From contig CM070558.1 in NCBI GenBank assembly GCA_036346405.1, positions 2,356,001-2,420,000 of the forward strand: a stretch of DNA of 64,000 nucleotides, written 5' to 3'. The translations under genes were made by a program, and so were the position numbers. Of this stretch, positions 1 through 9,866 are shown piece by piece. Position 1 is the stretch's first letter, and every line of letters starts with the position of its first letter. Below the pieces are notes generated by a model, which was not told the origin of the DNA, did no database searches, and saw only the letters and a list, made by a program, of their open reading frames with translations. The DNA comes from Phyllostachys edulis. Its lineage: Eukaryota; Streptophyta; Magnoliopsida; Poales; Poaceae.

Positions 1-212
1 CTTGGGTTTTTGACTTCCCAAAAGCAATTTTTTGGCCAACATTCTCAACCACCATCATCTGGAATTGGTCCATTTAGGCCCAAATTTCATTTTGATTCTT
101 AGTGTCTTTTCGCATTTGTGCAAAGCTTTCCTTGGTATCCCACCTTCTGTTAGTCATTTTTGCTATTTTTACCAATTTAACCCCCAATAATAGGAGTCAA
201 GGTATAGTTTGT

Positions 213-398
213 AGTGTATATTTTAAGTTGTATGATAACACTACCGAGCTGTATCCAGTCTTACCAATCAAGGATTTATGGCACGATTACAACAAAGACT
301 GGTTCTACTCTGACCTCCCTAAAGGTAGTCGCCTGACATATAGCGGTAGTGCTACACCATCATGGCCGAAGAAGGAGAGTGAAAGAGAGAAAACATGA
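213..398 (+). pseudogene. Degraded plant transposon coding relic
   Basis: A short open stretch reads as a plausible protein fragment containing LWHDYNKDWFY and a proline/lysine-rich tail. The W-x(n)-WFY pattern resembles the 'putative gypsy type transposon' domain common in grass genomes; this is from memory of the family, not a search. No ATG opens it and it ends after about 60 residues. The DNA to about 670 continues as R/K/A-rich fragments readable on the minus strand, without a long frame. I regard this as a transposon remnant, not a host gene. Confidence 0.3.
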
Positions 399-946
399 AG
401 TTTCACTTTGGTTCCTAGATTTTGTTTTTCGCACCTTGGTAACTCTGGCGACCTCAATAGCCTTGGCAACTTTAGCCAACTTCTCTTACGCCTGTGGTCG
501 GTCATGAATGCGCTTCGACCGAATTGCTGGTAAAGCAGAAATGCTAGTCGTCGTCATAGTTGCAACTCTAGCTCTATCACTACCCTTAAGATTCTTAGCA
601 GCAAGAGCTTGGTTGCTCAACCCAACCTGGTTGACAGTCCTCTTCTTGCCCAAAAACTGAAAGAACAGAATTTATTATAAGTTACTATCTAAACCCATTC
701 GAGATTATGAATCATTGAAGTTTACCTTCATACATTCATTCCGAACAACAATACAAGCTCCAATTAGGCCTTTTCGGTTGCCTTTCAAGAGGAACATGAT
801 CTGGATTGTCTTTGGCATCTTTCAAGATCCTAGAAGTCATGTCCAAAACTTGAGCATATGGCAACACTACAAGAAAACAACAAATCTAAGTAGGGCATAT
901 AGCACTTATAAGATTTTAGAAAATAAGACCAAATAGAAAAGGTTAT
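399..946. other. Intergenic, decayed transposon-like DNA
   Basis: No gene is supported here. Around 420-670 the minus strand reads as a basic, alanine-rich fragment with interrupted frames, possibly the partner of the relic before it. The rest is AT-rich with nothing recognisable. Confidence 0.35.
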
Positions 947-1198
947 GGGGTTGTTTGGTTCTAAGTCAATGCATGCCAAAATTAGGGTTACCACTTTTTG
1001 GTAACTTTGACCAAATTTGGCACACATTTGGTTCGTTACCAATGTGTTACCAAACTTTGGTAAGATTCTTTTTTTATTGGACCTCTAGTTTATTTTGGTT
1101 CTAAAACATTGGCCAAGAATTCCATGACCAAATTTTAGTAGTGCCAAAATTTGGCACACAATAGTAGGGTTTATATGGGTAATAAACCAAACATCCCC
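947..1198. mobile_element. MITE, 252 bp, with terminal inverted repeats
   Basis: The left end reads GGGGTTGTTTGGTT. The right end is its near-perfect inverse, AACCAAACATCCCC, giving terminal inverted repeats of about 14 bp. The element is flanked by the 3-bp direct repeat TAT (944-946 and 1199-1201). The interior is AT-rich, non-coding and contains repeated TTTGGTNAC/GGCACA words that fold back on each other. The TIR resembles Tourist (PIF/Harbinger) elements, but TAT is not the canonical TWA duplication, so the superfamily is less certain than the boundaries. Confidence 0.75.
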
Positions 1199-1426
1199 TA
1201 TACCTCCAAATTGATCCTTGGTGCAGCCATCTAACTCCTCTATAAAACAAGAAAGGTGTTGCATGCTTTATGTTTATCAATTAATGATCGTGTACTACTG
1301 TAATTTATAGCATTGTACATACGTATAGCATTGTGTCCTTTTCAGTTTTTTGGCAGATACAACGCCTTTTGAACCCATATTTGCAGAAATGATCACGCCC
1401 AACCCGTATTTGCATATATAGCATCA

Positions 1427-1451
1427 TTGCCGCACAACCACCGTGCGGCAA
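1427..1451. repeat. Perfect 9-bp-arm palindrome (TTGCCGCAC...GTGCGGCAA)
   Basis: TTGCCGCAC (1427-1435) and GTGCGGCAA (1443-1451) are exact inverses separated by 7 nt. Variants of the same motif recur at 2223-2247, 2266-2290 and 2527-2555 within the same fold-back element. Confidence 0.85.
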
Positions 1452-1485
1452 CACCTCTCGCGTGCCACATCACCGTTTGCATTTG

Positions 1486-1513
1486 TTGTCAAGACGGCCG
1501 CAAATCTTGACAA
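1486..1513. repeat. Hairpin TTGTCAAGA...TCTTGACAA
   Basis: Exact 9-bp inverted arms (1486-1494 and 1505-1513) around a 10-nt loop, next to the first palindrome in the left arm of the fold-back element. Confidence 0.85.
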
Positions 1514-2212
1514 CGCCTCGGCCGCATATACGTGGCCTCCCTAGCTAGCCCCACCGCCACGTCGGTTTTTCTTTTTTCTTTTTTTAAAATCATTTATGCA
1601 TAATTTTTGTAGGAATTTTTAAATATAGCAAATGAGCTTCAAAATTTTTTACGGAAAATCTAAATAATAGTATGGTACCGAAAATCTAAATAATAGTAGT
1701 ATGATTAGTACTACTATGGGGATTCAAATTCTATCACTACTATGGGGGTTCAAATTCTATCACTACTGCTATAGCAATTCTGCTGCACCTAGAGTGGTCC
1801 ATGCGGTACTAAACTTCTCACATTCCAAGTCACATGAAATCATGAAACCCTACTTTCCAAAACCTAAAACCCTAATTTTCGAGATCTAAACCCTTAATTT
1901 TTGAGACGTTTTCAGAACATGTGAAATTCTAGAAAACATTACAAAATCAAGTCCACTGTGTAAGGAACCTTTAAAAAAATTCATAATGTTTAGAACTTAT
2001 TTTCTATATTACAAGATTCCTACAAACAATATAATTACATGAATTTTTGAGAAAAATTCAGAATGTTTAAAATTTTGAAAAAATTACACAAACAATTATA
2101 CTTTGTAAGGAGGCACCACAAAAAATTCATCATTTTTGAAGCTCATTTGCTATATTTAAAAATTCCTACAAAAGTTATACATAAATGATTTTCTAAAAAA
2201 AATAAAAAACAT

Positions 2213-2260
2213 TGCTACAGTGTTGCCGCATGGTGGCCGTGCGGCAACCACACTGTAGCA
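2213..2260. repeat. Compound hairpin with nested arms
   Basis: The outer arms TGCTACAGTG (2213-2222) and CACTGTAGCA (2251-2260) are exact inverses. Inside them TTGCCGCA (2223-2230) pairs with TGCGGCAA (2240-2247). Only a 3-nt bulge separates outer and inner stems, giving about 18 potential base pairs. Confidence 0.85.
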
Positions 2261-2636
2261 CATGGTTGCCGCACGACCACCATACGGCAACCACAATAGC
2301 ATTTTTTTTTTCGAGAAAAATTCAGAATGGATTAAATTTTGAAAAAATTACACAAGTACACTGGGTCAAGAGGCTCCATAAAAAAATCATAATTTTTGGA
2401 GTACATTTGCTATATTTAAAATTTTCTACAAAAATTATGCATAAATGATTTTTTTTAAAAAAAGGAAAAAGAAAAACCAACGTGGCGGTAGGGCTGGCTG
2501 GGGAGGCCACATGGCGGCGGCGGAGGCATTGCCGTACGGCAGCCGTGTGGCAATGATTGAAGTGATCGTCGTCAGCTTGGGCCTTTCTTGGACTCCCGTC
2601 CGATAATAGTCACATATCAAATACATCATCACCTAA

Positions 2637-2927
2637 GGGCATCTCCAATAGTGCATTTATTTTCGTCTCTTAGCTATGCTACGTCAACAAAATTCTACGT
2701 GGAGAAGAGAGAGCACAGGTCATCTCTTCCTGAAGAGACTATCGTGCACGCGAAACAAGACATGATACATTAATCTACTCTAGTTGACATGTAGGCCCGT
2801 TTCAACGAAAAATTATAAAATATAAATGTTGGAAAGTATGCTATAGACTATCTATTGGAGATGTTGTCTCTAAAAATGATGTAGCATATGTTAGAGACAA
2901 AGTTATCTCTAACTATTGGGGATGCCC
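2637..2927. mobile_element. Tourist-like MITE, 291 bp, TSD TAA
   Basis: The left terminus GGGCATCTCCAATAGT and right terminus ACTATTGGGGATGCCC are inverses with one mismatch. The flanks carry an exact TAA duplication (2634-2636 and 2928-2930). A TWA target duplication with a GGGC... terminus and no coding content is the established signature of PIF/Harbinger-derived (Tourist) MITEs. Confidence 0.85.
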
Positions 2928-2951
2928 TAACAGAGCCATACGCTCCAACTG

Positions 2952-3021
2952 GCTGGTCAATAAAGCAATAAATAGGATATGTGGAGATACTATGCTGGTC
3001 AATAAAGCAATAAATAGGATA
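2952..3021 (+). repeat. 28-bp direct repeat, two copies
   Basis: The unit beginning GCTGGTCAATAAAGCAATAA occurs at 2952-2979 and again, identical, at 2994-3021, with 14 bp between the copies. It lies just right of the MITE in otherwise unique sequence. Confidence 0.9.
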
Positions 3022-3600
3022 GGATACCAGGTCACCTAACACTGGCCGACAGATCAATGAACCACCGTTTGCATCGTGCACCAGCCGCGCCGGCCGGGTA
3101 GCTTGATGCGGGCGGTGTGCACCCTCGTCGGCACGATCGTGTCGTTGTTGCCGCGCCGTGCGCGTGCCACCATCCCATCCGCCGCACCCGCGCCTACGTA
3201 TCATCTCCTACACGGGCGTTGCGGGCAGTCGATTGGTCGACCGCTCCATACACGACGCAGCATGCATCCCAGCCTCCCATCCGCTGGCCTAGCTAGGAAA
3301 TGATCATAGGACTGGTGGACTCTCAAGTCATGCGCACATACTTACTGGATCTCCGTCTCCATCAACGTAGCCAAGTCCAATCTTTCTTCTTTCCTTCTCC
3401 TCTGCGTCGTAGATCGATCCACGTACACATACAGCTCAGCTAAGAAAGATCAGTACGTGGCAGAAATTTTAACTGGCCACTATCATTTCCGGCCCCCCTG
3501 AGAATCAAATTTAATCGACTACTGGCCACTAGTACTAGTCTCGTCCACCCAGTAGACTGATCGATGGATACGTACAGAAAGCTACGTACGGCCGGTCGAT
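3022..3600. other. Upstream region of copy A, no gene seen
   Basis: Mixed GC- and AT-rich sequence without a credible exon. The block around 3490-3550 (gagaatcaaatttaatcgacta... ctcgtccacc) is shared with the upstream region of copy B at about 22850-22890. It therefore belongs to the duplicated gene unit and not to unrelated intergenic DNA. Confidence 0.5.
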
Positions 3601-3765
3601 GCACGTACACATTACAAATCAGGGGACCACGAGGCTTGACTTTCCTAACCAGCAATGACCAGAAGCAGAGCATAAATAGAGTTTCAGAGGCATCGCATTG
3701 CACAACTCACTGCTCACTCTCTCGTCCACCCGTTGCTCAATCTTCCTGCGGACAGAGCCCGCCAA
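3601..3765 (+). promoter_or_regulatory. Promoter and leader of copy A
   Basis: This block recurs in front of copies B and E. It contains a W-box core TTGACT at 3636-3641, a second TGACC at about 3656, and a TATA-like cataaata at 3671-3678, about 90 bp before the ATG. W-boxes are established WRKY-binding sites common in defence-gene promoters. Use of these sites here is inferred from position and conservation only. Confidence 0.6.
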
Positions 3766-5218
3766 ATGGAGATTTTCCTTTCCGCTGTATTGGGTGATCT
3801 CACCACTAGATCTATAAGTTTCTTGATCGATAAATACTCCAAGCCGCCGGCGCCAGCCGTGGAGGATCGCCTACAAAGGATTCTACTCCGGGCGCAGGTC
3901 ATCGCCGAGGAGGCTGCAGGGCGGCACATCACAATCGAGGGATGCTCCAGCAGTTGACCATGCTGAGAGATGCGATGTACCGAGGTTACTATGTACTTGA
4001 CACCGTCAGATATCGAGCTCACCAAGAAGAGGAGGCTAAAGATCAGGTTGTGAGTCACTCTTCTACTCTGTCTAAATTCAATTATGCAAGATGTCTCCAT
4101 CTCTCCAGTAGCAGTTCACAGACTTTACAGGAACTGCAAGAGGTGCTCGACAGTTTGAACACCATGATTCTTGATGTGCGTGAGTTAGTTGTCTTCTTGA
4201 AAAGCTACCCTCGTTTGTACCACCAGCCTTATAGCATTCATCTCTTGTTGGACAAATGCATGTTTGGCCGACAAATGGAAATGGGACTGGTCATCAACTT
4301 CTTGTTGCACACAAAACCTCCTGGTGTTGACAATTCTGATGTCCTACCTATTGTTGGTCCAGGGAAAGTGGGAAAGAGCACACTTGTCGCTCATGTCTGC
4401 AATGATGAAAGAGTCCGTAATTATTTTTCACGGATTGTCTTCTTGAGCGACAATGATTTTAGAGATGAAATGCTTGCAATGAAATACCAAAATTATGCCT
4501 TGCACGAAGATGGGAGATTGCTAGTTGTTGTTGAGGTAGTTGGGTGCTAGTTGTTGTTGAGGTAGTTGGGGACCTCAATGAAGATGCGTGGGAAAGGCTG
4601 TATTCTGCTTCTAAACAGTGCACAACAAATGGTAGTAAAATCATAATCACAAGCCGATCTGACAAGATCAAGAAGTTTGGAACAGTGCAGGCTCTAACAC
4701 TAAAACACCTGTCACAAGAAGCGTTTTGGTATTTCTTCAAGGTGATTACGTTTGGAAGCACGGATCCTGAGATGCACCCAAGACATGCATATTTGGCCAT
4801 GGAGATAGCCAGGGCACTGAATGGAAATCTCGTTGGTGCAAATATTACTGCTTGCTTATTGAGACAAAACTTTAACATCCAATATTGGTGCACGGTCCGG
4901 TCATTTTTGAGAGGGTCCTGTCATCTGTTGAACAAAAATAAACCCACATATTGTCAAAGAATGGGTAGAGCTACTGCAGATTTCTTGGTCTATGATCAGT
5001 ATGAAATATGTTCTTCTCAAGAGGACATTCCCAAGATAACATTCCAAGATGTGATGTATGGAAGCGTTAAGCCTCATGGAAAATTTAAAGTCCTTGCATG
5101 GAAGTCTCAGATACCGCCCTACCATAACTATATCTATACTTGTGAGATTCGAGAGCTACAGAGTAGTACAGCTGTTAAGAGGAAGCGCTCTCTGAATAAT
5201 AGAATTACACTTGGTTAA
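3766..5218 (+). pseudogene. CC-NB-ARC resistance-like gene, copy A (broken)
   Basis: Homologous over its whole length to the intact copy B: Rx_N-type coiled-coil start (MEIFLSAVLGDLTTRS), P-loop GPGKVGKST, RNBS-B GSKIIITSRSD, and the family C-terminus ending RSLNNRITLG. Three lesions separate it from B. A 1-bp deletion near 3931 (caatcg for caaatcg) shifts the frame after the coiled coil. A 26-bp tandem duplication around 4524-4570, within the kinase-2 region, shifts it again. A 36-bp in-frame deletion near 4915 removes about 12 residues. The ATG at 3766 is the start shared by all copies. The 3' flank is cut at 5347 by an LTR fragment. No LRR follows. It cannot make a full-length protein; the N-terminal ~55 residues or a C-terminal ~220-residue frame could still be translated. 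Confidence 0.85.
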
Positions 5219-5346
5219 TTTTGTCATTGTAAGGCGTATATAGAGTATATGTTATATCACAAGTTTTTCTTCTCTCTACTATTTTCTTATATGTAAACTC
5301 CATGTGTTGACTAGCAAAATAATGCATGACAGTGAGATAAACTTTC

Positions 5347-6156
5347 TGTTGGACCCAGATTTCGCAAATCCAGATCCTCTCTGAAAACATTGTACTATTC
5401 CCTGGATCAGTATATAGCACTCACAGACACATTACTGGATCATTTCATACACAATGTGAACTAAACCATCCATTAATTTAACACATCAGAGTTTACACAG
5501 ACCACATCGGGTCAGGTTTTACAATAAGGGCCGAACAGGGCAAACTGATTACATTATATAAATATAGCAGAAACTACAGCGGAAGAAAAAGGGGTAGAGC
5601 ACACCTCCCCATAGGCAAGCGGCTAGGGTACTCGTGTACGAGTGATATTAACCAAGGACTTGGATAATATCGATTGTACGCAATTACCAAAAGAGCCAAC
5701 TAGACTGAGGCGAGATCTAGACTAACAGAACTAGACTACTCTTCATCGTTGCCGTGTTCATTGACTTCGGGATCCTCGTAGTTGTTGTAGTCTCCATGGT
5801 CTGCGGGTTCTGAGGGTTTGGGGGAAAGAGCGAGAATAAGCACAACTTCCGTGCTCGCGAGCCAGCACACAAGATGCAATAATATACATGCAAGGCTTAA
5901 AAAGGGTGGCTTGAGTTCTTTTATTTAGCAAAGCAATGTTCTCAAATATCAATATTAGTAAAGTCCTATCACTTAGCATTTTAACAAAATTGCATTTTAT
6001 TAAAGGGGATAATTGTGCAATATTAAAACAGCAAATGTTATCTCCACCTATGCTTATTTTGAAAAGTGGTTACGACCACTAATAACAACACTAGGTATGA
6101 CCACCCAGAAAGAACACTGGGTACGACCACCCAGGAACAAAACTGAGCACGACCTC
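5347..6156 (-). mobile_element. Truncated gypsy-type LTR (minus orientation)
   Basis: It begins tgttggacccagatttcgcaaatcc, directly after the copy A 3' flank, and matches the LTR fragment starting at 19535 along most of its length. It breaks off where the next gypsy LTR starts at 6157. No coding content. Confidence 0.6.
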
Positions 6157-8289
6157 TGTCGGGACCCAAAAATGTAATTCTGGACCCTCTGTGTATAATG
6201 CACTAGTATAGGATCACACTAGTGCACACAGTGGCAACATTGATGAAATATCATTTCCATATACAAAGATGACTAATAAATAGGCAAATAACAATAAATA
6301 TCGGAGTAAAGACCTTAAGGTCAAAGCTTACAATTAATGCCTCAGAAGGCGAATAGCTCAATGAAGCTGCAGCGGAACGTAACAGAATAACTTCAGCGAA
6401 GCCCATCCATATGCCCCCAGGCAATCGGCTAGGGTAGCGCGACCTAGTTCTCCATGATCCTTGAAGTAGACCTTGTTGACTGACGATTCCTCCACTTGTG
6501 TTGATTGATTATAGCAAGCATGAGTACACAACCGTACTCGCAAGTCATACCACAGAATGCAATGTATAGATGCAGGCTTATTCCAAAGGAATGGCTTCTG
6601 TGGTTCTTTTGTAGAAATGCAACCTTTGCAATTTGAATATGAATAATAGATTGAAAGCATAATTCAAAACAAATAGACAATAATAATTTAACAGTTTTAG
6701 TTCACAAAGACACATAGCCTAATCAAGTTATTCACACAGCCATATGACTTAGATCACACAGTTGTCCCTTCCCAAGGTTTTATGAAAATCTACCCCTCGT
6801 GTGAAATCCTCGAGTATGTCCATGACCGCGGACGCGGCTATTCAAAAAGATTGATTTAATACTCTGTAGAGTTTGTACACTTTACCCACAAGATACAACT
6901 AGTGTAGCTAGCACTAGTCATAACAAAACATTTCAGAAACTTCATCTCAAGCATTGATACTCCCAGTGTGCTTACAAACCATCATACCAAACTATACATA
7001 GTGGATGGTACGACACACACTGTTAGACAGGAACACAGCGAACTGCCCCGTGATGTACTACCTGGTAGCACACCTCCACCCAATCAACACAGTCTAACCT
7101 ACAACCTGAGTAGCAATGTCAAGAATCCATAACATACTAAGTTAGACCCATCTCATCAGGCATGTGGTCGTACAGTAAGGCTCAGTTCAATGGCGCACAA
7201 AGTTAAGTCCTTAATTGACCAAGCCAAGACTTCCAATTTATAACTACAACCCTATGCACACAGTTTATTAATCCCATGCACACATATCCACCAAAGTTGC
7301 ACACAGTACCACTTGCCTCCGTCCAAATCCTTTCCCACCCTATTGGTTAAGTGCAACACATGCCATCAACGAGTAATAGCACATAGTACACACAGTTTTA
7401 TCGCATTGTTCCATAATCACTTAGTCAAGTTCATAATTGCAACATACATGAAATGATGACTCGTGGCATGGCTAAGCAGACTAATGTGTCTAACCAAACC
7501 ACGTTGGTGCTACGATAATACCAACTAATTAAACCAATCTAGGGTGACAAAAAATTAAGACATAACAAATAGACAAGGTGGATATAACAAATTGGATTAA
7601 TAACTAAACCCAAAATCATTTAAATAAATACTTAAAGTAAATGCAATAATTTGAATCAAAGTAATTTTAGAAAACTGGGTTCAATATGATCAAAGGTATA
7701 ACTTGCCTTGCTATAGCAATGATGATCTTATTTTATATTTAATCTTCTACTTCCTTGATCTTCAGCTCCTTCTTGATCAGAACTTCTCGAAGTATCAACG
7801 TCTACTTGCAAACAAGCAAATAAACCAAATAAATAAATAATAGAGAGCAAACAAACTCCAAAAAATAAATAAAACTCTTAGATAAATAGATCTTGAATTC
7901 AGATGAATTTAGGAATTTGAATGGACACAATCAGAGTTCGGATGCAAAAGATATGAGCTTTGGAAGATTCACATGAAATGATGAAATTGAGAGAGAAAAG
8001 AATATTCAGAGAATATTTCTTCGGATTAAATAAAATAAAAAGAATTAGATACTTACAAGTGGGGTCCGCTAGTAAGTGAGTGAGAGAGAGAGAACAAAGG
8101 CAGTGATTGACACGTGGGACCAACTAGATAATTGAATTTCAAAAATTAAAAGAATTCCCGAAAAGGGTTTAAGGGAATGACAAGTGGGCCATTGGTCTGT
8201 AGACCATGTCCACGGTCTAGGGTTTATGGTTCACGGCGAACCGAGTTTACAAGACAGTGCAATGACATGCGGGGCCGGTTTGTCATAGG

Positions 8290-8309
8290 CTTGGTTCACA
8301 TGAACCAAG
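8290..8309. repeat. LTR palindrome CTTGGTTCACATGAACCAAG
   Basis: A 20-bp near-perfect palindrome; the sister LTR has the perfect version at 16112-16131. It lies downstream of the LTR TATA box in element orientation. Nearby imperfect palindromes (agacc...ggtct at ~8200, ggttc...gaacc at ~8230) accompany it in both LTRs. Confidence 0.8.
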
Positions 8310-8561
8310 TCCATATGATTTGGTTTGGGGTTAGGGTTATGAGTATGCCACGTGGGCGGCTTAGGTGGCACAAGGTGGCAAGTGACATGGTGTGGTGACG
8401 TGGACACACTGAGGTGGCGGGGTGACAAGAGGTGACGGCGATGTGGCGTGCACGAGATCAATGACGGGGCTGCCACATAGGATGGAATGGCAACGTGGCC
8501 ATGAGGTGGCACTCCCCTTATTCGGATCTGGAACGCTGGACCCCATCGTCATAGAGACACT

Positions 8562-8587
<26 letters not shown>
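8562..8587. repeat. (AG)n microsatellite in LTR
   Basis: About 13 uninterrupted AG units. The sister LTR carries a shorter tract at about 16376-16389. Confidence 0.9.
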
Positions 8588-8593
<6 letters not shown>

Positions 8594-9249
8594 AGTAGGG
8601 CCCGCATGGAAGGAAAGAATGAAGGGAGGTGGAGGCTCAGGAGGATGCCGGCAAGGGCGGCCATGGCAACTCTAGCGATGGCGAAGCTGTGGAGCTCCTG
8701 ACGGTGGCAACGGCACTAGTACGGCGGTCCAGGTGAGATCGGGTGAGGGCGAGTGCGGCTTGGTGAACGTGTGAGGGCGTCGGAACAACCCGACGTGGCG
8801 GTTCTTCAAGAGGACGAGGCCAGCGGTGAAACGACGGTGACGGCGCGGCTTCAATATGGATGGGGGCGGCGGAAACCGGTGAGGTAGGAGAAGGGCACGG
8901 GGAGGGACAAGGGACCTCACCAGTGAGGGTTCAAGCGGCAAGAAGCTCGAGGGCTCCAATGGTGGCAGCGGCTCGGGTCGGGAGTAGGATGGCGCTCCGG
9001 TGGCGTGGTGACGATGGCGAGCATGCATCGAGGGCGAGGGCGACGCGGGGACCTCGAAGGTAACATCAGTGAGGGCGGAGGAGCACCAAACGGTGGAGAA
9101 CAGAGAGGCTCCAAATCGGCGTCAATGGCGGCGGCGGCTCGGCTCCAACCCGGTGGGCTCGCACGGTGTGGCGGTGACTCCTACGGCGGCGGTGCCTAGG
9201 GCTTCGGGGGTGGCGTGGACCGAGGGGCGTGGATCGAGAGGCAGCGCCC

Positions 9250-9255
9250 TTTATA
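9250..9255 (-). promoter_or_regulatory. LTR TATA box (minus strand)
   Basis: TATAAA on the minus strand, embedded in GC-rich U3-like sequence. The equivalent segment is missing from the truncated 5' LTR. Confidence 0.45.
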
Positions 9256-9845
9256 GCGCCCCTGGGGAGGTGTGCGAGCGGTGGACTCCAAGGCGGCGGT
9301 GATGGAAAGCGCGGCATGGCGTGGACGTCGCCTGCAGCGTGTACGCGTTAGTAGACTGCAAGCGAACTGGGGCGAAGTCGCGGTGCTAGGGTTTGGCGGT
9401 AAGCGTGGGTTGAATAGCAATAAACGGGCGAAGGAGGCGGAGCTTAGGTAGGCTGGCGGTGCGGCGAAATGGGCCGGACCAAGGTAAAGCTAGGCTAGGG
9501 AGAGAAACGGGGAATGGGCCGAAGTGGAAGATTCGGCCCAACGTTCAAATCTGAGATTTAATTAGTTTTCCTTTTTAGAAAATAGCAGAAAACACAAAAG
9601 GGCAACTAGAAAATAGCAAATGCACTCGGAAAAATTCTAGAAAAATCTAGAAAATATATCCAAGCACATAGAATCCAAATAAAATAGTTTTAATAATAGT
9701 TGATGTTAAGATTAATTATATTAAATTATTTTTGATTTGTGAAAGTTCCAATTAAGCTTTATTAATTCAAATAAATTTGGTGAAATTTTCCAGGGACCTA
9801 AACTACTCAAAAGGTTTTTGAAAAGCCAAATTTTGGGATGTTACA

Positions 9846-9866
9846 AACCTCCCCCCCCCCTTAAAG
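9846..9866 (-). other. Polypurine tract
   Basis: aacctccccccccccccttaaag on plus, i.e. a purine-rich aaggggg...gaggtt on minus, directly abutting the LTR. The plus-strand element has the same arrangement at 54574-54586. Confidence 0.8.

Larger units (their letters stand above)
1420..2560. mobile_element. Fold-back (MULE-like) non-coding element
   Basis: Two long arms face each other. Roughly 1420-1650 matches the reverse complement of 2390-2555, including the segment with the cgtcggtttttctttttt / cgtggcgg blocks and the 'atgcataattttt...tagcaaatg' block. A third, internal copy of the inner arm lies at about 2100-2200. Four GC-rich interrupted palindromes sit at the tips and middle. There is no coding potential. 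Long inverted termini without a gene fit a non-autonomous Mutator-like or fold-back element. I could not identify a clean target duplication, so the outer limits are approximate. Confidence 0.55.
6157..9845 (-). repeat. 3' LTR of the minus-strand gypsy element (3,689 bp)
   Basis: Begins TGTCGGGACCC and ends gggatgttaca, next to the C-rich polypurine complement. It matches the other LTR (13987-16917) nearly base for base until the latter breaks off at the equivalent of about 9116. A TATAAA reads on the minus strand at 9255-9250. A GC-rich part at 8600-9450 gives several spurious proline/arginine-rich frames that I do not annotate as genes. Confidence 0.85.

Noticed and set aside
4459..4893. 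Minus-strand frame of 144 codons opposite copy A (and equivalents opposite B and D)
   Set aside because: Shadow of the NB-ARC coding strand; it recurs only because the sense sequence is conserved.
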